A DNA stretch of 9,585 nt, from contig JABMNB010000378.1 of NCBI GenBank assembly GCA_013205335.1, positions 1-9,585 of the forward strand. The letters are read 5' to 3'. The translations under genes were made by a program, and so were the position numbers. Positions 1 to 7,291 of this stretch are shown one piece after another. This DNA comes from Rhodospirillales bacterium. Its GTDB lineage: Bacteria > Pseudomonadota > Alphaproteobacteria > Reyranellales > Reyranellaceae. Every line of letters begins with the position of its first letter. The stretch's first letter is position 1. The notes under the pieces were generated by a model. It was not told the origin of the DNA and did no database searches. It worked only from the letters and a program-made list of their open reading frames with translations.

Positions 1-512
1 ACGGTGGCCAGCCAGCCGGCATTGCAGTGGGTGAGAGCGTTGATCCGGCCGCTTTTGTCGCGTGGCGTCAGCGCGGCGATGAGCCCCAGTCCGTTCTCGC
101 CGATGCGGCGGCAGATCTCGGCATCCTCGTCGCAAATCTCGGCGGCGCGCCGGTAGGCGGCCTCGCGGCGCCTGGCGGCCGGCAGTGGCGCCAGCAGCGC
201 GTGCAGGTCGTCGAGCGCCCAGCGCAGGTTCACTGCGGTCGGGCGGGAGTCCATCAGGACCTTGCAGGCGCGCGCCAGCATGGCATCGGAGGGATCGGCC
301 GCCATGGCGAGCGCCATGCCGTAGGCCGCCGCCGCGCCGATCAGCGGGGCGCCGCGCACGATCATGGAGCGGATCGCCACTTCCGCGTCCTCCATCGTGC
401 GGAAGTCGCGCACGACGAAGCGGTGGGGCAGCAGGGTCTGGTCGATCGCCTGGACGGTCGTGCCGTCGGCGCCGAGCCAGATGGTGCGGTAGGGTGTGCC
501 GTCTACTTTCAC
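1..512 (-). CDS. mtnA: S-methyl-5-thioribose-1-phosphate isomerase, N-terminal part (cut by window edge)
   Basis: This is the first 170 codons of MtnA, which converts 5-methylthioribose-1-phosphate to 5-methylthioribulose-1-phosphate in the cytosolic methionine salvage pathway. The protein starts MKVDGTPYRTIW, a start typical of alphaproteobacterial MtnA, and carries the family blocks VRGAPLIG (residues 52-59) and RPTAVNLRWAL (90-100). THCNAGWLAT lies at the window edge; its Cys163 matches the catalytic cysteine of the family. The family is usually about 360 residues, so roughly half is missing only because the window ends. The start is a GTG nine bases after the TAA of the upstream E1 gene. 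No strong Shine-Dalgarno sequence is visible, so translation is probably coupled to that gene and the two form an operon. The related eIF2B-type isomerases are a less likely identity, because the salvage-enzyme motifs are intact. Confidence 0.93.
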   Translation of the reverse strand, partial: MKVDGTPYRTIWLGADGTTVQAIDQTLLPHRFVVRDFRTMEDAEVAIRSMIVRGAPLIGAAAAYGMALAMAADPSDAMLARACKVLMDSRPTAVNLRWALDDLHALLAPLPAARRREAAYRRAAEICDEDAEICRRIGENGLGLIAALTPRDKSGRINALTHCNAGWLAT

Positions 513-521
513 GCCGCCACT

Positions 522-2873
522 TTAGACGGCGCGCGCCACCGCGTCGATTATCGCCGCCGAATCGAGCCCGTAGGTTCGATAGAGATCGGGGATGTCGCCG
601 GACTGCCCGAACTTCTCGATGCCGAGCGGCACGACCCGTTGTCCGCGTACCGACCCCAGCCAGGACAGCGCCAGCGGATGGCCATCCATCACCGTCACGA
701 TGCGCGCATCGCGCGACAAGGGCGCGAGCAGGCGTTCGATCGGGCTCGGCGAGCGGTCGACTTGACCTGTCGTCCGGCCACGATACCGCTGCGCGGCGAG
801 CCAGTCGGTGTGGAGCCGGTCAGGCGAGGTCAGCACCAGCAGGCCGGCACCCGCGAAATCGCGCACGACGCTCTCATGCGCGGAGATCGCTTCCGGCGTC
901 ACCGCGCCCATGGCGACGATGGCCACGTCCGCACCGTCCTCGGGCGGGGCGTACCAGTAGCCGCCGGACACGATGTCGGCCTGCTGTTCGGTCGTCAACG
1001 TGCGCTCGGGCTGGGGCAGGCTGCGCGTCGACAGGCGCAGATAGACCGAGCCGCCGTCGTCGCGCTGCATATAGTCGAGCCCATGGCGCATCAGCACCGC
1101 CAGCTCGTCGACGTAAGCGGGCTCGTAGGAGACGAGGCCGGGCTGGCCGATACCGATCAGTGGCGTATGGATGCTCTGATGCGCGCCGCCTTCCGGCGCC
1201 AGAGTCACGCCCGAGGGCGTGGCCACGACCATGAAGCGCGAATCCTGGTAGCAGGCATAGTTCAGCGCATCGAGGCCGCGCGCGATGAACGGATCGTAGA
1301 GCGTGCCGATCGGCAGCAGGCGCGCGCCGAACAGCTGATGGCTGAGGCCCATCGCGGCGAGCTGGATGAACAGGTTGTTCTCGGCGATGCCCAGCTCGAC
1401 ATGCTGGCCCTTGGGCGTCTGGCGCCACAGCTGCGCCGACACGACCTTGAGCTCACGGAACACGTCCTCGGCTTCGGTATGGCCGAACAGGCCGCGCCGG
1501 TTCACCCAGGCGCCGAGATTGGTCGAGACCGTGACGTCGGGCGAGGTCGTGACGATATGGCGGGCGAGTTCGCCGTCTTCCGCCGCGATGGCGTTCAGGA
1601 TCTTGCCGAACCCTTCCTGCGTGCTCGACTTCTTGTCGTTGGGCTTGGGCAGCTGCGCCGGAATGGCGACGACGGGTGCTTCGGTGCGGCGGCGGCCCTC
1701 GGCATTGAACGGTGCGGCGTCGAGGAAAGACTGCAGCTCGGCCGGTGCGGACGAAAGGCCCGCGAACTTGTCCCACTCCTGGCCGTCCTCGATGGCCATG
1801 CCCTTCCTGAAGCCCGCCATCTGGTCGAGCGTCATCAGGCCGGAGTGATTGTCCTTGTGGCCGGCGAAGGGCAGGCCCTGGCCCTTGATCGTGTAGGCGA
1901 TGAAGCAGGTCGGCGTGTCGTCGTTCACGCCCTCGAAAGCATCGACCACCGCCTGCATGTCGTTGCCGGCCAGGTTGGTCATCAACCTGTGCAGCGCCGT
2001 GTCGTCGTGCTGTTCCAGGATACGCCGCACGCCCGGATACTGGTTGAGATCGCGCGTCAGCGCCTCGCGCCAGCCGGCGCCGCCCTTGAACACCAGCGCC
2101 GAGTAGAGCGAATTGGGACAGGCATCGATCCAGTCGCGCAGATGCGCGCCGTCGGGCTGCGTGAAGGCGGTCTCCAGCAGCTTGCCGTATTTCAAGGTGA
2201 CGACCCGCCAGCCGACCAGCTCGAACATCTCGGCGACCCGGCCGAACAGCCGGTCGTTCACCACCCCGTCGAGGCTCTGGCGGTTGTAGTCGATCACCCA
2301 CCAGAGATTGCGGACGTCGTGCTTCCAGCCTTCGAGCAGCGCCTCGAAGATGTTGCCCTCGTCGAGCTCGGCGTCGCCGACCAGCGCCACCATGCGACCC
2401 GTGGGCCGCTTGCCGTCGCCCAGGTTCTTGAGGCGCACATAGTCCTGCACGATCGACGAGAACAGCGTCATGGCGACGCCGAGGCCGACCGAGCCGGTCG
2501 AGAAATCGACGTCGTCGGTGTCCTTGGTGCGCGACGGATAGGACTGCGCACCGCCCAGCGCGCGGAAGCGTTCGAGCTTGTCGCGGGTCTGGTGGCCGAA
2601 CAGATACTGGATGGCGTGGAACACCGGCGACGCATGCGGCTTCACCGCGATGCGATCCTCGGGCCGCAGCACCGAGAAATAGAGGGCCGTCATGACCGTC
2701 GCCAGCGAGGCGCAGGAGGCCTGGTGGCCGCCGACCTTGAGCCCGTCGCGGTTGGGTCGGATGTGGTTGGCGTGATGGATCGTCCAGGCGCTGAGCCACA
2801 GCACCTTGCGTTCCAGTTCACGAAGGAGGCGAAGACGCTGCATGGGGGCGAGGGTGGTCATGGCCACCGGCAT
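522..2873 (-). CDS. Thiamine-diphosphate enzyme, homodimeric pyruvate dehydrogenase E1 (AceE)/transketolase type
   Basis: This 783-residue ThDP enzyme has the AceE-type layout: an N-terminal pyrophosphate-binding domain, a central pyrimidine-binding domain and a C-terminal transketolase domain. The ThDP/Mg signature runs from GD (166-167, in VGDAELDEGN) to Asn197 in DYNRQSLD. Further family blocks are GGHQAS (48-53), KPHASP (78-83), SMGLG-like STGSVGLG (125-132) and the active-site loop TIKGQGLPF...DNHSG with His343. The C-terminus (VMDGHPLALSWLGSVRG, then EKFGQSGDIPDLY) also resembles AceE. ATG 2873 is chosen because GGAG lies seven bases upstream; ATG 2861 is an in-frame alternative. AceE is about 890 residues and has a long N-terminal segment that contacts E2. 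Here the protein begins almost at the catalytic core, and no E2 or E3 gene is in view. Such proteins are often labelled 'transketolase'; whether the substrate is pyruvate, another 2-oxo acid or a ketose phosphate cannot be read from the sequence. The gene is followed by mtnA and is divergent from an Lrp-type regulator. Confidence 0.88.
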   Translation of the reverse strand: MPVAMTTLAPMQRLRLLRELERKVLWLSAWTIHHANHIRPNRDGLKVGGHQASCASLATVMTALYFSVLRPEDRIAVKPHASPVFHAIQYLFGHQTRDKLERFRALGGAQSYPSRTKDTDDVDFSTGSVGLGVAMTLFSSIVQDYVRLKNLGDGKRPTGRMVALVGDAELDEGNIFEALLEGWKHDVRNLWWVIDYNRQSLDGVVNDRLFGRVAEMFELVGWRVVTLKYGKLLETAFTQPDGAHLRDWIDACPNSLYSALVFKGGAGWREALTRDLNQYPGVRRILEQHDDTALHRLMTNLAGNDMQAVVDAFEGVNDDTPTCFIAYTIKGQGLPFAGHKDNHSGLMTLDQMAGFRKGMAIEDGQEWDKFAGLSSAPAELQSFLDAAPFNAEGRRRTEAPVVAIPAQLPKPNDKKSSTQEGFGKILNAIAAEDGELARHIVTTSPDVTVSTNLGAWVNRRGLFGHTEAEDVFRELKVVSAQLWRQTPKGQHVELGIAENNLFIQLAAMGLSHQLFGARLLPIGTLYDPFIARGLDALNYACYQDSRFMVVATPSGVTLAPEGGAHQSIHTPLIGIGQPGLVSYEPAYVDELAVLMRHGLDYMQRDDGGSVYLRLSTRSLPQPERTLTTEQQADIVSGGYWYAPPEDGADVAIVAMGAVTPEAISAHESVVRDFAGAGLLVLTSPDRLHTDWLAAQRYRGRTTGQVDRSPSPIERLLAPLSRDARIVTVMDGHPLALSWLGSVRGQRVVPLGIEKFGQSGDIPDLYRTYGLDSAAIIDAVARAV

Positions 2874-2961
2874 ACGCCGGCTCCGCTGGAAGGTCCTTGC
2901 GTTTGGGTCGCCGGATAGGCTGAATAGGGAAGAATTTTCCTGAATTTCGGCAGATTGAGCA
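2874..2961. promoter_or_regulatory. Divergent intergenic region with 10-base-phased GAAT motifs
   Basis: This 88-base gap separates the start codons of the E1-type gene (minus) and the Lrp-family gene (plus), so it must hold both promoters unless they lie within the genes. GAAT occurs at 2922, 2932 and 2942, exactly one helical turn apart; the last two copies are GAATTT. The middle copy sits in an imperfect palindrome GGAA-n5-TTCC at 2928-2940. Lrp/AsnC proteins commonly bind phased, A/T-rich degenerate sites next to their own gene, so this is the best operator candidate. I could not assign confident -35/-10 boxes in either direction. Confidence 0.5.
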
Positions 2962-3444
2962 ATGATCTCCCTGGATAAGATCGACCGGCGCATTCTCGAG
3001 CGGCTGCAGCACGATGGCCGGCTGAGCAACGCCGACCTCGCCGAGCAGGTCGGACTGTCGTCGTCGCCGTGCTGGCGGCGGGTCAAGGCGCTGGAGGAGG
3101 CGGGCGTCATCAAGGGCTACGCCGCCCAGGTCGATGCCAAGGCGGTCGGCCTGTCGGTCAACGTCTTCGTCAGCGTGTCGCTCTCGACCCAGAACGAGAA
3201 GGCGCTGAAGGATTTCGAGCGCGCCGCGGCGGAGCGGCCCGAGGTGATGGAGTGCTACCTGATGACCGGCGACAGCGACTACCTGCTGAGGGTCGTGGTG
3301 CCCGACCTCGAAGCCTATGAACGCTTCGTCATGGACTTCACCAAGATCCAGGGCATCGCGCAGATCCGCAGCTCCTTCGCGCTGCGTCCGGTGAAACAGG
3401 GGGCGGCGCTGCCGCTCGCCCCTCATGTTCCTCTCCACCGCTAG
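2962..3444 (+). CDS. Lrp/AsnC-family transcriptional regulator
   Basis: This 160-residue DNA-binding regulator has the standard Lrp arrangement. An AsnC-type winged helix-turn-helix lies at about residues 3-53 (LDKIDRRILERL, then LSNADLAEQVGLSSSPCWRRV). An alpha/beta effector and oligomerisation domain follows at about 60-150, including the conserved MTGDSDYLLRV turn (101-111). The start at MISLDKIDRRIL matches the family; no clear Shine-Dalgarno sequence precedes it. Members of this family often sense amino acids or related metabolites and control the divergent gene, so the E1-type gene is the likely target (inference). The family normally ends near ...LRPVKxxxALPL. Here PL is at 151-152, and eight extra residues, APHVPLHR, follow. 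The last four codons and the TAG stop lie inside a palindromic repeat, so the tail appears to have been created by insertion of that repeat. Confidence 0.93.
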   Translation: MISLDKIDRRILERLQHDGRLSNADLAEQVGLSSSPCWRRVKALEEAGVIKGYAAQVDAKAVGLSVNVFVSVSLSTQNEKALKDFERAAAERPEVMECYLMTGDSDYLLRVVVPDLEAYERFVMDFTKIQGIAQIRSSFALRPVKQGAALPLAPHVPLHR

Positions 3445-3528
3445 GGGGAGAGGCTAGGTGAGGGGGCGTCGAAGGCTGATGCTGTGCGCAACCCCCTCAC
3501 CCAACCTCTCCCCCTAGCGGGGGCGAGG
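3430..3528. repeat. Double-palindrome repeat, copy A, in a convergent gap
   Basis: Two 37-base arms (3430-3466 and 3492-3528) are inverted copies of each other, differing at four positions, and flank a 25-base spacer. Each arm contains its own smaller palindrome of the form CCTCTCC...GCTAG...GGGAGAGG, followed by a GGTGAGGGGG-type block. A second copy lies at 8447-8543. The element could fold into one long hairpin or two small ones. It lies between convergent genes, so it could end transcription from both sides, although no U-tract is visible. It resembles the REP- and RIME-like intergenic repeats known from proteobacteria; the exact family cannot be named without a search. Its left end encodes the last codons and stop of the Lrp gene. 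Confidence 0.9.
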
Positions 3529-3551
3529 AGTCTGAAAGAGAGCAGAAGCTG

Positions 3552-4460
3552 CTACTCCAACTCGATCACACCGCTCATCATCGGCTTGCAGCGGCCGCCG
3601 ATATAGGTTGCGACGACGGTGCCGTCCTTCTTCTCCGCCGACGCCTGCAGCACGCTGGGGCGGCCCATGTCGAAGCCCTGGCCGATTGTCCTGGCGAGCG
3701 TGATGTCGGCCTCGGGCCGGTGATGCGCCAGCACGCCGATCAGCGCCACGTTGGCGGCGCCGGTCGCCGGATCCTCGGGGATACCGTGCTCGGGGGCGAA
3801 CATGCGGGTCTGGATGTCGATGTCGCCATCCTTCGCCTGCACGTAGAGATGGATGCCGACGATGCGGTCGCGCGGAAAGTCTCGGGCGAACATCTCGGCG
3901 CGGGGGGCCGCCCGGCGCAGCGTCTCGCGTGACTTCAGTTCGACGAACAGCAGCGCCGCGCCGCAGGAGGCGACGCGCGGCGGGTGAACGTCAAGCTTCA
4001 GGTCGTCGGGCTCCAGGGAGCAGGCAGCCGCCACGAGGGCGGGATCGATCTCCTCGCCGAAGCCGAGCGGCACGGGCGCGGCGAGCCGCGTCGCCACGAC
4101 GGCGCCGGCTTCGCGGGTGATGTCCATGGCCACCAGCCCGGCCTTCTCCTCGAAGACCAGCCGGTCGCCGGTCACCGGCCGCCCGTAACTGCTGCCGGCA
4201 CGGGCCAGGACGAAGGCGGTGCCGACATTGGGATGGCCGGCGAAGGGCATCTCGGCCTTGGGCGTGAAGATGCGGACCTCGGCGGTGTGGGCGGGGTCCC
4301 GGGGTGGCAGCACGAAGGTCGTTTCGGCCAGGTTGAACTCGGCCGCGATGGCCTGCATCCGCTCACCCGACAGTCCCTGGGCATCGGTGATGACGGCCAG
4401 CGGGTTGCCCCCGAACTGGCGATCGGTGAAGACGTCGACGGTGACGAAATTGAGTTTCAT
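3552..4460 (-). CDS. PhzF-family isomerase/epimerase
   Basis: This 302-residue cytosolic protein belongs to the PhzF family, which has a diaminopimelate-epimerase-like fold with two similar halves. Family signatures are VDVFTDRQFGGNPLAV (8-23), EFNLAETTFV (41-50), whose Glu46 corresponds to the general acid/base glutamate of PhzF, FTPKAEMPFAGHPNVGTA (65-82) and EDPATGAANV (229-238). PhzF itself isomerises trans-2,3-dihydro-3-hydroxyanthranilate in phenazine synthesis, but most family members stand outside phenazine clusters and have unknown substrates. No phz genes are present here, so a phenazine role is not supported. The start MKLNFVTVDVF fits the family, with a weak TTGGAA ribosome site close upstream. 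The gene is divergent from the acyl-CoA synthetase, with 36 bases between the start codons. A much longer open frame continues upstream across that gene but is only a shadow. Confidence 0.92.
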   Translation of the reverse strand: MKLNFVTVDVFTDRQFGGNPLAVITDAQGLSGERMQAIAAEFNLAETTFVLPPRDPAHTAEVRIFTPKAEMPFAGHPNVGTAFVLARAGSSYGRPVTGDRLVFEEKAGLVAMDITREAGAVVATRLAAPVPLGFGEEIDPALVAAACSLEPDDLKLDVHPPRVASCGAALLFVELKSRETLRRAAPRAEMFARDFPRDRIVGIHLYVQAKDGDIDIQTRMFAPEHGIPEDPATGAANVALIGVLAHHRPEADITLARTIGQGFDMGRPSVLQASAEKKDGTVVATYIGGRCKPMMSGVIELE

Positions 4461-4496
4461 GATTCCAAATCTGGCACGGCACGCTAATCTCGCCGC
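4461..4496. promoter_or_regulatory. 36-base divergent gap with a possible leaderless promoter for the acyl-CoA synthetase
   Basis: Both the PhzF gene and the acyl-CoA synthetase gene start at the edges of this very short gap. On the plus strand TAATCT (4485-4490) resembles a -10 box and ends six bases before the ATG at 4497. This spacing would put the transcript start at or beside the start codon, and no Shine-Dalgarno sequence precedes that ATG. A leaderless mRNA is therefore possible. The matching -35 region (about TTCCAA, 4463-4468) is poor, so this is tentative. Confidence 0.3.
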
Positions 4497-6169
<1,673 letters not shown>

Positions 6170-6170
<1 letters not shown>

Positions 6171-6334
6171 AGCGGAACGACTCCGGCGTGCTCGTCTTGG
6201 GCAAAGCGATTGCGGTTCTGCTGGGCGAGGCCTGCGGGCTTCCGTGTTGCGTCCGCATGACCTTCGCTGTGCCGACCGAACATATCCACGAGGCGGGGCG
6301 GCTGATCGGGGAGGCCTGCGCGGCTCTCGCCTGA
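6170..6334 (+). pseudogene. Possible C-terminal stub of a PLP aminotransferase
   Basis: Between the acyl-CoA synthetase and the dehydrogenase, one frame stays open from the synthetase stop to TGA 6332-6334. It reads approximately SGVLVLGKAIAVLLGEACG, then CVRMTFAVPTEHIHEAG and RLIGEACAALA. The pattern 'vlpG...g..vRmTFA...e.i.eagrrI..ac..L' resembles the last ~45 residues of fold-type I aminotransferases. No upstream catalytic part exists, because the frame begins inside the end of the synthetase gene. A decayed gene left by a deletion is the simplest reading. It could instead be a short translated orphan (ATG 6257) or chance similarity in G/C-rich DNA. The assignment rests on remembered family patterns, not an alignment. 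Confidence 0.38.
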
Positions 6335-6345
6335 AGCGCCGGGGG

Positions 6346-6358
6346 TGACGAAACGTCA
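6346..6358. promoter_or_regulatory. Perfect inverted repeat TGACG-AAA-CGTCA
   Basis: A 13-base perfect inverted repeat with 5-base arms and a 3-base centre lies 54 bases upstream of the dehydrogenase start, just after the aminotransferase-like stub. Its position and symmetry fit an operator for a dimeric repressor acting on the dehydrogenase-aldolase pair, but no local regulator gene points to it. A single site this short may be chance. Confidence 0.25.
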
Positions 6359-6412
6359 GGCTTGCCTCGCGATGCCGGCGACACCACCATGGCATCGGAG
6401 GGCGAAATCGAC

Positions 6413-7291
6413 ATGAATCGACTGGCGGGCAAGGTGGCCATCGTTACGGGTGGCGCGAGCGGCATGGGCCGCGCGACCGTCATGCGGTTCCTCGCCGAGG
6501 GCGCGAAGGTGCTCGTGGCCGACCTCAACGAGGCCAATGGCGCGGAGACGCTGGCGGTCGCCAAGGCGCAGGGCTTCGGTGACGGCATCGGCTTCGTGCG
6601 CTGTGACGTGGCCAGGGAGGCCGATGTCGCAGCCATGGTCGCCGAGGCCAAGAGCCATTTTGGGCGGCTCGACATTGCCTATCTCAATGCCGGTGTCGGC
6701 GGCGCCTTCGGGCCGATTGCCGAGACCAGCGTCGAGGACTGGGACTATACGTTCGCGGTGCTGACGCGTTCGGTGTTCCTCGGCATGAAGCACGCCTCGC
6801 TGGCGATGAAGGAACATGGAGACGGCGGCGTGATCCTGGTGACGGCCTCGATCGCCGGCATGGTGGGCGGCGGTGGCAGCCATGCCTATTCGGCCGCGAA
6901 GGCGGCCTGCATCAGCCTGATCGAAAACGTGGCGGCCGAGCTGGGCCCCGATCGCATCCGCGTGGTCGGTATCGCGCCTGGCGTGATCTCGACGCCTCTG
7001 GTCCATCGCGGCCGGCCCGACAAATACGAGAAGCAGTTTGGCCAGCAGCCCTGGCCCGACCGTGGCGAACCCGAGCACATCGCCGACGTGGCGACTTTCC
7101 TCGCCTCCGACGAGGCGCGTTTCATCACCGGCGAGACGGTGAAGGTGGACGGCGGCCTGCTGGCCCAGGGCGTCGCGCTCTGGGGCACCGGCCGCGACAA
7201 CACCTTCATGAAGAGCGCCGGCGTCAACCGCGGCACGACCGGCGAAGCCATGGTCGTGCGCACATTGCAAACCGAAGGACAGAAGAAATGA
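6413..7291 (+). CDS. Short-chain dehydrogenase/reductase (SDR)
   Basis: This 292-residue NAD(P)-dependent oxidoreductase is of the classical SDR type. The Rossmann motif TGGASGMG is at 12-19, Asp37 at the end of beta-2 suggests NAD(H) preference, CDV is at 64-66 and NAG at 92-94. The catalytic triad is Ser146, Tyr159 and Lys163 (YSAAK), and the late family motif is PGVISTP (189-195). The start is ATG 6413, with GGAGG at 6397-6401; an in-frame ATG at 6389 lacks a ribosome site. Classical SDRs end soon after the 'VDGG' motif, but this one runs about 45 residues further (GVALWGTGRDNTFMKSAGVN and on). Its stop overlaps the aldolase start (ATGA), so the two proteins are made together and probably work on related compounds. 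The substrate is unknown; a beta-hydroxy acid or an aldehyde/alcohol pair linked to the aldolase is a guess. Confidence 0.92.
   Translation: MNRLAGKVAIVTGGASGMGRATVMRFLAEGAKVLVADLNEANGAETLAVAKAQGFGDGIGFVRCDVAREADVAAMVAEAKSHFGRLDIAYLNAGVGGAFGPIAETSVEDWDYTFAVLTRSVFLGMKHASLAMKEHGDGGVILVTASIAGMVGGGGSHAYSAAKAACISLIENVAAELGPDRIRVVGIAPGVISTPLVHRGRPDKYEKQFGQQPWPDRGEPEHIADVATFLASDEARFITGETVKVDGGLLAQGVALWGTGRDNTFMKSAGVNRGTTGEAMVVRTLQTEGQKK

Noticed and set aside
27..2918. A 963-codon plus-strand open frame opposite the E1-type and mtnA genes.
   Set aside because: It is antisense to two clearly recognised proteins. Its residue content is rich in Arg, Gly, Ala, His and Asp without domain motifs, as expected for a mirror frame of G/C-rich coding DNA.
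2874..3113. N-terminal extension of the E1-type protein to position 3113.
   Set aside because: The extra residues are Ser/Arg-rich, overlap the Lrp-family gene on the other strand and match no AceE N-terminus. ATG 2873 has a good ribosome-binding site.
3430..3528. Interpretation of the repeats as a CRISPR array or as an insertion sequence.
   Set aside because: There are only two isolated copies 5 kb apart, with no regular spacers, no cas genes and no transposase. The structure is a double palindrome of about 98 bases.
3552..4460. Phenazine biosynthesis cluster suggested by the PhzF homologue.
   Set aside because: None of the other phenazine genes is present, and PhzF-like isomerases are widespread outside such clusters.
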